Shown here: positions 7,874 to 17,100 of the stretch, piece by piece
Layout of the letters: the number at the start of each line of letters is the position of its first letter
How positions within the stretch are numbered: the first letter of the stretch is position 1
Assembly (NCBI RefSeq): GCF_023700745.1
Contig: NZ_JAMPYG010000013.1
Location: 31,360 to 95,359 of the forward strand
Direction: 5' to 3'
DNA length: 64,000 bases
Source of the DNA: Rhodoferax sp.
GTDB taxonomy: Bacteria > Pseudomonadota > Gammaproteobacteria > Burkholderiales > Burkholderiaceae_C
Position numbers and translations under genes: made by a program
Notes under the pieces: model-generated
What the model was told of the DNA's origin: nothing
Seen by the model: only the letters and a program-made list of their open reading frames with translations
The model's database searches: none

Positions 7874-10800
7874 TCAGGGTCCATTGGCGTCGGCCAGAGC
7901 CAGCCCTTCATCCAGCGCCGCCATGAACTCTGGCACCCGGATGGGTTTAGTGAGATAACGAAAAAACCCCGCCGCCAGGCCTTTTTCGATGTCACGCGAC
8001 ATGGCGTTGGCGCTCAGCGCCATCACCGGAATATGCTGGGTGGTGGTGTCTTCCTGCAAAATGGCGAGCGCCTGCATGCCACTGATGCCAGGCAGGTTGA
8101 TATCCATCAAAATCAGGTCGGGCTGGTGCGCCCGTGCCATGGCAATGCCGCGCATGGCATCTTGCGCCCCCAGTAAGCGCATATCCGGGCGGCGCGCAAT
8201 GAGCTGTTCCACCAGTGCCATGTTGGCCTTGTTGTCTTCCACGTAGAGCAGCGTGCGCAAGGACGCTGCTGGCGAGGTCGCGCTGGCGGGTGCGACTTCC
8301 AGTGGCAGTTCATCCAGTACCAGTTGGGGTGCCGATGCCGCATTCAGTTCAAACCAGAACACACTGCCAACCCCCACGGTACTGGTCACGCCAATTTCAC
8401 CGCCCATCAGTTCCACCAACTGGCGGCTCACCACCAGACCAATCCCGGTCCCCTCCTCGACACCAGCCTCTTGCCCAAGACGGTTGAAGGGCTCGAACAT
8501 TTGCGCTATTTTCAGAGGCGGCAGCCCTTCGCCGCTGTCGCGCACGCTGATCCGCAGACGCCCGGCAGACTGCAGCCGGTAGCTCACTTCGGCGATCCCG
8601 TCCGGGCGGTTGTATTTGATGGCGTTGGAGAGCAAATTCACCAGGACCTGCTTGAGCCGGGTGCGGTCGGCAATGACAAAACAGTCATCATCACCCGTTG
8701 GAAACTTGATGCGAATACCCTTTTGCTGGGCTTTCAGCGCAATCATGGCTTGGCAATCCTGCATCACATCATGCAAGGAAGTGGGCTCCAGCGACAACGA
8801 CAAACGACCCGATTCGATCAGGGCGAGGTCCAGAATTTCATTGATCAACTTCAGCAAGTACCAGCCCGCCGTGAGAATTTGCCGGACGCTGGCGGCTTGT
8901 GTTTCGGACGGTGGCGGGGTGCCTGATTCCAGCAGCTGGGCAAAGCCCAGGATGGCGTTGAGCGGCGAGCGCAGTTCGTGGCTCATGCTGGAAAGAAAGT
9001 CTGACTTGGCCTGGTTGGCATGGTCGGCCTGTCGACGCGCCCGCTCCAGTTCAACATTCTTGTTTTGCAACACCAGGTCAAGCCGGGCCCGCTCGGCCTC
9101 GACCTGCTTGCGCGCCGTGTTGTCGGTGCCGATCAGCAGGTAGCCAATGATGTTTTCCTGGTCGTCGCGCAGCGCCGTGACCGACACCACCGCCGGGAAG
9201 CGACTGCCGTCCTTGCGGATGTAAGTGAGTTCGTAAATGTCTTCAATGCCGCGCGAGGCCTTGAACACCAGCGCCTCGAAACCGGGGCTGATGTTGCGAT
9301 TAAGCTCAATGCTCAGGGACTTGGCCCGGGCAATGACCTCCTGCGGGTCGGAAATGTCGGCCGGGGTGATTTTGTTCATCACCTCAGCGGCGGCGTAGCC
9401 CAGCATGCGCTCGGCGCCCACATTGAAAATCTGAATCACGCCTTTGGCATCGGTCGCAATGCTGGAAAAGTTGGCGCTGTCGAAAATCGCTTTTTGCAGG
9501 GCACCCGCCTTGCGCAAGACTTCTGCTGCGGCCTTGCGCGCGCTGATGTCGCGCAAAATGCCGGTGAAGTAACGCTGGCCGCGCAGTGTCATCTCGCTCA
9601 CGGCGATTTCCAGCGGAAAAGCACTGCCATCCTGGCGCCGGCCCATCACTTCACGACCCAGACCATTGGCACGCTCCTCGGCACTGACGCCGTAATAAGC
9701 CAGCGACCCATTGTGATGACCTTCATCCAGCTCGGGGATCAGCAGGCTCAGGTGTTTGCCGCCAAGCTCGGCTGCGCGGTAACCAAACATAAGTTCAATG
9801 GCCGGATTCACGGTTTCGATGATGCCGCCCTGGGCATGAATGGTCACCAGGCCATCCACCACCGTGTTAAGAATGGTTTGCAACAGGGCCGCACTGTCAC
9901 GCAGGGCCTGTTGCGCTGCGTATTCGTCGGAAATATTGCGAAACACCAGAATCGCACCCACCACCAGACCGTCAAAGGCGCGAATCGGGGCGCAACTCTC
10001 GGCGATATCAAATTCACGCGCATCACGGGAAATCAGCACCGTCTGGTCAGTCAGGTTCTGCACCGTGCCGTGGGCCAGGGCCTCGGCCACAGGGATCGTG
10101 GCCAAGGTGCGGCTGTCCTTGTTGATGACATGAAACACCTCGTCAACCGGCTTGCCAAGCGCCTGCGCCTGCGTCCAGCCAGTCAGCGCTTCGGCCACCG
10201 GATTGAGCAAGGTGATGCAGGCGGCAGCATCGGTGGTGATGACACCGTCGCCAATCGAATTGAGCGTGACCCAGAGCCGTTGCTCACCCTCTTGCAAGCG
10301 GTGGTTGGCCTGGGCCAGCAGCGTGTTGCTGGTTTCCTGCGCCTGCAGCAAATGCAGGGTCTCAAGGTGCACCTGGCTCTTCACCCGCTGCTGGGACCTT
10401 TGGTAAATCAAATAGGCAAAATTCAAGGCAAACAGCAAGGCCAGAGCGGCGACCACGAACAGAATGAGCAGCAAACGACGCATGGCAGCATCAAAGCTTG
10501 CCTCGTTGCGCAAGCGGTCGGTGGCCTGCGCGAGGATGAAGCTGTCCATCCCGCGGCGGATCTGGCCCATCAGCTGCTCTCCCTTGCCGCCCTCTATCAG
10601 CAAACGCACGGCATTCTGGTCGCCGGCGCTGCGCAGCGCGATGCCGTTGGCAAGCTCGACCATCTTGGCCTCGATCAAGGGCGCCAAGGCGTCCAGACTG
10701 GCCCTGGCATCGGCGTTGCCAATTTCATCACGCAAGGCTTTCAGCTCGGGAATGACTCGATCACGTGCCGCCAGATACGGTTCCAGGTAGGACTCGTTGC

Positions 10801-11065
10801 CCGTCAAGGCATAGCCCCGCTGCCCGGTTTCGGCGTCTTTCAAGCCAGAGAGCAGGTCGTTGGCCATGCCGATGACATTGCGGGTGTGCTGGCGCTGGAT
10901 GGCGGCGTCCGATATCTGCTGGTAGGACCAGAACATGAACGCAATGCCACCCGCCACCAGCAACAAGGCAACAGCCAGCCAGGTCAGGGTCTTGGGGATA
11001 GTTTTCAAAGTGGGTACTCGTGATGCAGGACTGACCGGACGCGAAATGAATGGGAATGCGCGCAA
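7874..11065 (-). CDS. hybrid sensor histidine kinase (CHASE3–PAS3–HK–REC)
   Basis: A 1063-aa membrane sensor kinase. Order: TM1 (about 25–47), an extracytoplasmic CHASE3-like region containing DAETGQRGYALTGNESYLEP (about 75–95), and TM2 (about 195–217). Three PAS modules follow (cores NSIGDGVITTD, NTVVDGLVTIHAQGG and ATDAKGVIQIFNVGAE). Next come the phospho-accepting H-box SSMSHELRSPLNAILGFAQL, an HATPase with the N-box NLLSNAIKYN and G-boxes, and a C-terminal receiver (LLYVEDNKANMALVEQ, acceptor D in LILMDINLPG). The embedded receiver suggests a phosphorelay. No partner gene is adjacent; the PAS response regulator at 2460 is one candidate. The ligand is unknown. Confidence 0.9.
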   Translation of the reverse strand: MRAFPFISRPVSPASRVPTLKTIPKTLTWLAVALLLVAGGIAFMFWSYQQISDAAIQRQHTRNVIGMANDLLSGLKDAETGQRGYALTGNESYLEPYLAARDRVIPELKALRDEIGNADARASLDALAPLIEAKMVELANGIALRSAGDQNAVRLLIEGGKGEQLMGQIRRGMDSFILAQATDRLRNEASFDAAMRRLLLILFVVAALALLFALNFAYLIYQRSQQRVKSQVHLETLHLLQAQETSNTLLAQANHRLQEGEQRLWVTLNSIGDGVITTDAAACITLLNPVAEALTGWTQAQALGKPVDEVFHVINKDSRTLATIPVAEALAHGTVQNLTDQTVLISRDAREFDIAESCAPIRAFDGLVVGAILVFRNISDEYAAQQALRDSAALLQTILNTVVDGLVTIHAQGGIIETVNPAIELMFGYRAAELGGKHLSLLIPELDEGHHNGSLAYYGVSAEERANGLGREVMGRRQDGSAFPLEIAVSEMTLRGQRYFTGILRDISARKAAAEVLRKAGALQKAIFDSANFSSIATDAKGVIQIFNVGAERMLGYAAAEVMNKITPADISDPQEVIARAKSLSIELNRNISPGFEALVFKASRGIEDIYELTYIRKDGSRFPAVVSVTALRDDQENIIGYLLIGTDNTARKQVEAERARLDLVLQNKNVELERARRQADHANQAKSDFLSSMSHELRSPLNAILGFAQLLESGTPPPSETQAASVRQILTAGWYLLKLINEILDLALIESGRLSLSLEPTSLHDVMQDCQAMIALKAQQKGIRIKFPTGDDDCFVIADRTRLKQVLVNLLSNAIKYNRPDGIAEVSYRLQSAGRLRISVRDSGEGLPPLKIAQMFEPFNRLGQEAGVEEGTGIGLVVSRQLVELMGGEIGVTSTVGVGSVFWFELNAASAPQLVLDELPLEVAPASATSPAASLRTLLYVEDNKANMALVEQLIARRPDMRLLGAQDAMRGIAMARAHQPDLILMDINLPGISGMQALAILQEDTTTQHIPVMALSANAMSRDIEKGLAAGFFRYLTKPIRVPEFMAALDEGLALADANGP

Positions 11066-11193
11066 GGCGTCTGCGACGCAGCGCGCATCAGTAGCCCTTT
11101 ATACACGTATCGCTCGCCCGGGAGAGCATGCCTTGCCTGACAGGGTCGTTCATTGACATGTCGCCAGCATACGGTTGTCGGCTGCCAACGTTT

Positions 11194-11212
11194 GTGCGCT
11201 GGCACACATAGG
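11194..11212 (+). promoter_or_regulatory. candidate operator, motif copy d
   Basis: GTGCGCTGGCACACATAGG lies in the 291-bp divergent spacer (11066–11356) between the hybrid kinase and the small glycine-zipper lipoprotein. It is the copy with the clearest half-site symmetry, together with copy a. Nothing else recognisable is seen in this spacer. Confidence 0.4.
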
Positions 11213-11356
11213 CCCACGATTCAGAAGCCAAAACAATTGCGCTTGTGTACGCAAGCGCACAGACCTGTCCTCATGGGCAGTCAACAATGCATTCACGTCC
11301 GTGCCAGCATGCTCTGCGTTGCACGATTTAATTCTTAACTGACTTGGAGAACTCTC

Positions 11357-11566
11357 ATGAACTTTACCCAACGTATTTCTGCTGCCGTCCTGTTATTGAC
11401 CGCCTTGGGCCTGGGTGGCTGCGCCGGCATGACCCACCAGGAAAAGGGCACGGCCACCGGTGCGGTGATTGGCGGCGTCGCGGGCAACATCGTTGGTGGC
11501 GGCCTGCTGGGCACAGCCGCCGGTGCCGCCGTGGGTGGTGTCATTGGCCACGAAGTGACCAAATAA
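11357..11566 (+). CDS. small glycine-zipper lipoprotein
   Basis: A 69-aa protein: a lipoprotein signal with lipobox LGGC (cysteine about residue 22), then almost nothing but a glycine zipper (GAVIGGVAGNIVGGGLLGTA, about 36–55) ending in GGVIGHEVTK. TTGGAGAA lies 8–15 bases before the ATG. It resembles the N-terminal and zipper portion of the lipoprotein at 1184 but lacks its C-terminal barrel. The next gene encodes a segment like that missing barrel. Probable envelope-stress protein; exact role unknown. Confidence 0.75.
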   Translation: MNFTQRISAAVLLLTALGLGGCAGMTHQEKGTATGAVIGGVAGNIVGGGLLGTAAGAAVGGVIGHEVTK

Positions 11567-11649
11567 AAGCGCCTCGCTTTGACCTGCGGCGCAGGTCGCC
11601 GTGGGCTTGATCGCTGCTTGAACCAGCACAACAAGGCCCGCCGTTGCAC

Positions 11650-12015
11650 ATGCGACTTCATCAAAAATTTTTTGCACTGGCCTTGACTGGCTCGGTGTTA
11701 CTGCCCCTCGTGCTGGTGACCGCACCGACGGCGGCCCAGATACCGCAAGCTGACAGCCGATTTTGCGGCTATTGCGGTACGGTCGCGGCAGTGAACCTGA
11801 TTGCGGCCCAGGGCCAAGGCGGCCACCCTGGCGGTAGCGTGCTCGGCGCTTTGCTGACCAACCAGGCGGACGATGGCCGCAGCAGCAAGCACTTTGAGGT
11901 GGTCGTGCGCATGCAAAATGGCAGCTTGCAAACAGTCACCTACGCCACCGAGCCTGGCTTCAAGGCAGGCGACAAGGTGCACATCATCGACGGCCTCCTT
12001 GTGCACCAGCCTTGA
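11650..12015 (+). CDS. putative exported SH3-like small protein
   Basis: A 121-aa hypothetical protein. ATG at 11650 is preferred over an in-frame TTG at 11644. The N-terminus is a signal peptide (hydrophobic LALTGSVLLPLVLVTAP, likely cleavage after TAAQ). The C-terminal 42 residues (VVVRMQNGSLQTVTYATE, AGDKVHIIDGLLVHQP) align with the end of the lipoprotein at 1184 (VRLNNGSLQTL, VGDRVRIDNG). Between them a glycine-rich segment, GGHPGGSVLGALLTNQ, looks like a decayed zipper. It lies 83 bases after the zipper lipoprotein, probably in the same transcript. Confidence 0.55.
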   Translation: MRLHQKFFALALTGSVLLPLVLVTAPTAAQIPQADSRFCGYCGTVAAVNLIAAQGQGGHPGGSVLGALLTNQADDGRSSKHFEVVVRMQNGSLQTVTYATEPGFKAGDKVHIIDGLLVHQP

Positions 12016-12103
12016 CCGGGGCTGTTCCGCCGTGAAAGTTGAAAATTCGCTTGCTGCTGGTTCAAAACCGCAGAGCGCCAATTGCCTTGACGATGCCGTT
12101 TAA

Positions 12104-12310
12104 CCCGCCACTCTGCTGGACGCTGTTCAATTCGGTGTGCTGGACACGGCCATGTTTGCACTGATCTACAAAGTGATGCTACGCGCCCGGGTGTTGTGGC
12201 GAGAGGTCTGGACCGGTGCCTTGTTCACCGCCTTGCTGATCAGGGCCGAATTCACCTGGGTTTATGCCAATTTGTTTGGCTCCAGAGAAGCGCTTAAACC
12301 TGCGATTTGA
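12104..12310 (+). pseudogene. remnant of a YihY/BrkB family membrane protein
   Basis: The frame following the TAA at 12101 reads FGVLDTAMFALIYK, then LWREVWTGALFTALLI, then directly AEFTWVYANLFGSREALKP and a stop at 12308. These three blocks are, in order, conserved parts of YihY/BrkB proteins, which normally have two more membrane helices between TALL and AEFTWVYA. The piece therefore looks like a C-terminal fragment with an internal in-frame deletion and no N-terminal half. An ATG at 12152 could still give a 52-aa peptide, but no ribosome site is evident. Confidence 0.55.
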
Positions 12311-12578
12311 AGTAGTTGAAGGAATGCACTAAGGCTTCACGCACCTTGTCCATTTCCGTCGTCATGGCTTTCCAAGTGTCTTCACTCGCTGCCTTAAGTT
12401 CATCGAGCTTGGCGCTAGCCAGCTTGGACTGGTGACGCAGCTTGCGCATTTCTTCCAAATAAGCGTCGCGGGCATCGGCCTTGGCTTCCTCGGCCTTGGC
12501 CTCCAGCTTGTTCATGTTGGCATCGAGCGCATCGAGTTGGGATTTCATGGTTTCGATGTAGGTGTTTTTGGCGGTCAT
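12294..12578 (-). CDS. coiled-coil protein, sll1863-like stress family
   Basis: A 94-aa, highly charged, almost wholly helical protein (IETMKSQLDALDANMNKLEA, then EEAKADARDAYLEEMRKL) ending in ALVHSFNYFKSQV. Two ATGs are possible. The second (12578) is chosen because AGGAG is 8 bases from it and only 2 from the first (12584). Length and pattern match the small coiled-coil sll1863-type stress-response proteins. It follows the OmpA-like gene and probably shares its operon. Its stop codon region overlaps the YihY remnant on the other strand. Confidence 0.65.
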   Translation of the reverse strand: MTAKNTYIETMKSQLDALDANMNKLEAKAEEAKADARDAYLEEMRKLRHQSKLASAKLDELKAASEDTWKAMTTEMDKVREALVHSFNYFKSQV

Positions 12579-12611
12579 GGTCATGGCTCCTGAAGTTGAA
12601 AAAAGGGGGGC

Positions 12612-13544
12612 TTAACGCGCAACAATCTTGCCGCTGTCGTCCGAGAGAACAATTTCGACACGGCGGTTGAGCTGGCGGCTGGCAGCGCTGTCGTTGGCGG
12701 CCACAGGGAAAGATTCGCCGTAACCGCGCATGTCAATGCGCTCACGCGCCACACCCAGCTCCAGCAAGGCGGTGCGTACCGCGCTGGCACGGCGCTCGGA
12801 CAGGCCCTGGTTGTAGTCTGCGGCACCGGTACTGTCGGCAAAGCCTTCAATCAGCACATTGCGCTCCGGGTTTTGCTGCAACACGATGGCCAGCTTCTGG
12901 GCGCTGCGCATGCCGTCAGCCGTCAGGCGTGACAGGTCGGTGCCAAATAACACGTCACCCAAAGTGATGACCATGCCGCGCGCCGTTTTTTTAGCGGCCA
13001 ACTCGGCCAGTTGGGCTTCAAGTTGCGCGGCATGGGCCTGCGCCTCTTGCGTCTGGCGCTGGGCATTGGCCGCGTCCAGCTGGGCTTGTTGAGCCTGGCG
13101 CTGAGCCTGAGCAGCATCGCTTTGCGCCAGTTGAGCGGCCTGGGTGGCATTGTCGGCACGCATCCGGGCTACATTGGCCTCGTTGGTGCGCTGGTCCAGG
13201 CGCATCTGGTCACGCTCTTTGCCGGCGTTGGCAATCTCGGCCTCGGCCACTTTGCGTTTGGTCACTTCTTGCGTGAGGGCAATTTTTTGTTTGGCCAGGT
13301 AAGCCAGGTTGTTGATCATGTCGTCGCTGCCGCGTTCATTGGCCTCCACGTTGGCCTGTGCCATGGCCTGGGTGGCCTGTTTCATTTCCAGCGGCGCATA
13401 GGTGGCAATGTCGGGGTTGCCTTGTGCGACCTGGTAGTCGGTTCGGGCCTGATCCAGCAGCGAGGTGGTTTTAGGCGTCGAGCTACAGCCCGCCATGAGG
13501 GCGGCAAGCGCCAGAGCGATCGGGGCCAATTGGGTTTTTTTCAT
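12612..13544 (-). CDS. OmpA-family lipoprotein with DUF4398 and coiled coil
   Basis: A 310-aa protein. Lipobox LMAGC (cysteine about residue 20) predicts an outer-membrane lipoprotein. Residues about 27–100 match DUF4398 (YAPLEMKQATQAMAQANVEA). Residues about 105–190 are a long alanine/glutamine-rich coiled coil. Residues about 195–305 are an OmpA C-terminal peptidoglycan-binding domain (LIEGFADSTGAADYNQGLSE, RRASAVRTALLELGV, NRRVEIVL). It probably bridges outer membrane and cell wall. The preceding gene encodes a stand-alone DUF4398 lipoprotein 26 bases away, so the pair plus the coiled-coil gene form one operon. Confidence 0.85.
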   Translation of the reverse strand: MKKTQLAPIALALAALMAGCSSTPKTTSLLDQARTDYQVAQGNPDIATYAPLEMKQATQAMAQANVEANERGSDDMINNLAYLAKQKIALTQEVTKRKVAEAEIANAGKERDQMRLDQRTNEANVARMRADNATQAAQLAQSDAAQAQRQAQQAQLDAANAQRQTQEAQAHAAQLEAQLAELAAKKTARGMVITLGDVLFGTDLSRLTADGMRSAQKLAIVLQQNPERNVLIEGFADSTGAADYNQGLSERRASAVRTALLELGVARERIDMRGYGESFPVAANDSAASRQLNRRVEIVLSDDSGKIVAR

Positions 13545-13570
13545 GATGTGTCCTGACGGTGTTGAATGAA

Positions 13571-13948
13571 TTAGCGGGGGCGGTTGAGTTCTTCGCGCAG
13601 CACGCGAATATCTTCCTGCAGCACGTCGGCAGCGGCCTGTGCCTTGACGGAACTGGCTTTGCTTTGCGCCAGCTTGGCATCGGCTTGCGCCTGGTTGGCC
13701 ATTTCAATGGCCAGCTTGTAGTCCTTGGCCAACATGGCTTGGTTGGCCAGGGCCAGTTTTTCGCGGGCGGCCGTCATTTCGAGCGGCGCATACTGGGCGC
13801 CACCGGCACCTGCCGCGTTGGCCACGGCGGCGTTTGACACCGCCACATCGGCCGTAGCCGGAGTCTTCAAACTGCTGCAGCCCAGCGTCAGCGCGAGTGT
13901 GGCGGCAGAAATCAGGGCAAGACCGCCCCTGGTGTTTGTCTTCATCAT
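13571..13948 (-). CDS. DUF4398 domain lipoprotein
   Basis: A 125-aa protein. The start at 13948 is used, with AGGAA just upstream; the frame extends further but lacks a better site. A signal peptide with lipobox LTLGC precedes an alanine-rich segment and a DUF4398 domain (YAPLEMTAAREKLALANQAM, then YKLAIEMANQAQADAKLAQS). The C-terminus is helical, ADVLQEDIRVLREELN. It is the first gene of a three-gene envelope-stress operon with the OmpA-like lipoprotein and the coiled-coil protein. A dyad motif lies 79 bases upstream. Specific function unknown. Confidence 0.8.
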   Translation of the reverse strand: MMKTNTRGGLALISAATLALTLGCSSLKTPATADVAVSNAAVANAAGAGGAQYAPLEMTAAREKLALANQAMLAKDYKLAIEMANQAQADAKLAQSKASSVKAQAAADVLQEDIRVLREELNRPR

Positions 13949-14026
13949 GGAATTCCTGTAACGGTTCAGCCAAAACGAAAATGTTTTGGGCATATCGCGT
14001 TATCGGTGATTCGTCCGGAGAAGTCT

Positions 14027-14045
14027 GTTCGCTGGCATACACAGG
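14027..14045 (+). promoter_or_regulatory. candidate operator, motif copy e
   Basis: GTTCGCTGGCATACACAGG lies upstream of the DUF4398 operon, which runs on the minus strand. Because the motif is dyad-like, its opposite orientation relative to the gene does not exclude a shared regulator with the copies at 1104, 3366, 7429 and 11194. Confidence 0.35.
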
Positions 14046-14081
14046 GACTTCATGGCTTGATGGGAGACAGCGCTCTGCTGT

Positions 14082-14110
14082 CATGGCGGCGGGGGCGCCG
14101 CTCCCACAAG
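14082..14110 (-). repeat. REP-like palindromic repeat, copy 1
   Basis: The minus strand reads CTTGTGGGAGCGGCGCCC followed by CCGCCGCCATG. A near-identical GTGGGAGCGGCGCCC with CTCGCCGCGATG is at 47574–47601. GTGGGAGCGGC elements of this form are common extragenic palindromic repeats in proteobacteria. It lies in the 234-bp gap (13949–14182) between the DUF4398 gene and the RND permease gene. Confidence 0.5.
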
Positions 14111-14182
14111 CGGGCGATTTGCAGCAGGCCAGCCCCCAGGTCGATGGATGACCGGACCCTTGGACCGAGGGCTGTCCGGCCC

Positions 14183-17100
14183 TCAACCCGGGCTGATCAC
14201 CCGCTGCAGCACGAGCTCTTTCTTGGGCCCTGGCACTTTTTTGCGCGCCAGCAGGGTGTACATGGTGGGCACCACAAACACCGTGAGCAGGGTGCCCAGA
14301 CTCATGCCGCCCACAATGACCCAGCCAATCTGGTGCCGGCTCTCGGCACCGGCACCGGTGGCAATGGCCAGCGGCACCGCGCCCAGCACCATGGCGCCGG
14401 TGGTCATCATGATGGGTCGCAGGCGCTGCGTCGCCGACTGCTGGATGGCAGCCAGCGTGTCCAGACCCTGCTCGCGCAATTTATTGGCAAATTCAACGAT
14501 CAGAATGCCGTGTTTAGTGATCAGGCCCACCAGCGTGATCAGGCCAATCTGGCTGAACACATTGAGGGTGCCGCCCGACCATTTGAGCGCCAGCAGCGCA
14601 CCCGCCATCGACAGCGGCACGCTGAACAGAATCACAAACGGATCGACAAAACTCTCAAACTGTGCCGCCAGCACCAGAAAGATGAACAACAGCGCCAGCG
14701 CAAACACCAGCGTCAGCGATTCAGACGACTTTTTGAATTCCCGGCTGATGCCGTTCAGGTCGGTGGCATAGCCAGGTTGGAGCACTTTTTGCGCGGTGGC
14801 ATCCATGAACTGCAAGGCCTCGCCCACCGAATAGGTGGCCGACAAATTGGACGTGATGGTGGCCGAGCGGCGCTGGCCGAAGTGGATCAGCTCACGCGGC
14901 ACCACCACCTCGCGGATGGTCACCAGCGCGGACAGCGGGATCAGTTCGGCACCTTTGCCACGGACAAATATTTTCTCGATGTCGTCGGGTGTGTCCCGGC
15001 CCGTCGGCGTGGTCTGCACGATCACGTCGTATTGCTCGCCACCGCGTTTGTAGCGCGTCACCTTGCGCCCGCCGAGCAACGTTTCGATGGCACGTGCAAT
15101 CAGGTCCACCCCCACGCCCATGTCGGCAGCACGTTCGCGGTCCACTTCCAGCTTGATCTCGGGCTTGTTCAGACGCAAGTCCGTGTCCACCTGGACAAAG
15201 CCCGGATTCTTGGCCAATTCGTCCTGAAACGCACGCACGGTTTGCGCCAGATTCTGGTAGCTCTCGGAGGTGATGATGACGAACTCGATCGGCCGGCTGC
15301 TGAAGCCCTGGCCCAACGATGGCGGCGTGATCGGTGTGGCCGTGACACCTGACAGGCTGGACACGCGCGGCGTCATGGCGCGCGCCATTTCGAGCGTGGT
15401 ACGCTGGCGCTGATCCCATGGCTTGGCTCTGAAAAAGATGTTGCCTTGCGACACCGTGGGATTGCCAATAGTGGAAAAAATACGGTCGAATTCGGGGTAA
15501 TCCTCAGCGATGCGCTCAATACTGCGCGCATAACGGTCGGTGTAGGTCAGCGTTGCGCCATCCGGCGCATTGATGCGCGCCAACACCACACCACGGTCTT
15601 CCAGCGGTGCGAGTTCACGTTTGATGTCGCCCAATGTCCACCAGGTCACAACACCACTGGCCAGCATCACCAGCAACACCAGATAACGTCGTTTGAGCGA
15701 CCAGCCGAGCAGCCTGGCGTAAGTGCGGGTCACCCAGACCAGCAGGTTTTCCATGTGCGAGTCAAACCAGGTGGGGTGCGGGTTGTGCCTGAGCAGCAGC
15801 GACGACAACATCGGTGACAAGGTGAGCGCCACGATGCCGGAAATCACCACCGCGCCCGCCAGCGCCAGCGCAAATTCGGTGAACAGGCGACCGGTGCGTC
15901 CTGGAGAAAAAGCCAGCGGCGCATACACCGCCACCAGTGTCATGGTCATGGCGACAATGGCAAAACCGACCTCGCGCGCACCCTTGATGGCAGCCTGGAA
16001 TGGCGCCATGCCCTCTTCGATGTGGCGATAAATGTTTTCCAGCATGACGATGGCATCGTCCACCACCAGACCAATCGCCAGCACCAGGGCCAGCAGCGTG
16101 AGCGTGTTGATGCTGAAGCCCGCCAGCGACATCATGGCAAAGGTGCCAATCAGCGACACCGGAATGGTGATGAGCGGAATCAGCGAGGCGCGCAGCGTGC
16201 GCAAAAACACAAAAATCACCAGCGCCACCAGCACCGCGGCTTCGACAATGGTGGTGAACACAGCTTTGATCGACTGGTCGATGAACACCGAGTTGTCGTT
16301 GGCCACCTCGATTTGCACGCCGGGCGGCAAGTCGCGGCGCAGTTTTGCGAGCAATCCTTGTACGCCTTTGGACAAGTCAAGCGGGTTGGCCGTGCTTTGC
16401 TTGACCACGCCCACGCCCACGGCATCGCGGCCGTTCAGGCGCACAAAAGAGCGCTCATCCACCGGCGCTTCCTGGACGCGGGCGACATCGCCAATGCGGA
16501 TCGGCTGGCCCGCCACGCTGCGAATCACCACCTGGGCAAATTCCTGCGGCCGCTGCAGGTCCGTGGCAGCGGTGACATTGAATTCGCGTTGCTGGCTTTC
16601 GATGCGTCCGGCAGGTACTTCCAGATTGGCACGGCGCAGGGCATCTTCGAGGTCTTGCACCGTGAGCTTGTAGGCCGCCAGCTTGTCGGGATCAACCCAG
16701 ATGCGCATGGAAAATTTGCGTTCACCATAGACGTTCACTTCAGCCGCGCCGGGGGCAGTTTGCAGCACCGGCTTGACCAGCGTGTTGGCCATCTCTGACA
16801 ACTGCAGCGCATTGTGGGTGTCGGAACTGAGCGCCAGGAAGATCACGGGAAAAGACTCGGCCTCGACCTTGGCAATGACCGGTTCGTCAATGCCCTGCGG
16901 CAGGCGTTGCCGCACCCGGGTCACTTTGTCACGCACATCGGCGGCGGCGGCATCGGCGTCGCGGCTCAGGGCAAAACGCACCGAGATCTGGCTACGTTCC
17001 TGACGGCTGTTGGAGGTGATGACATCCACACCCTCAATGCCGGAGAGCGAGTCTTCCAGCACTTTGGTCACCTGGGTTTCCATCACCTCACTGGAGGCAC

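Noticed and set aside
9020..11023. 667-codon open frame on the plus strand
   Set aside because: It is exactly opposite the hybrid histidine kinase, has low-complexity His/Gln/Gly composition and no domain. GC-rich genes commonly have open antisense frames.
14024..14044. LexA/SOS box (CTGT...ACAG)
   Set aside because: The half-sites are more than 8 bases apart, unlike the CTGT-N8-ACAG LexA site. It is better explained by the dyad-like motif.
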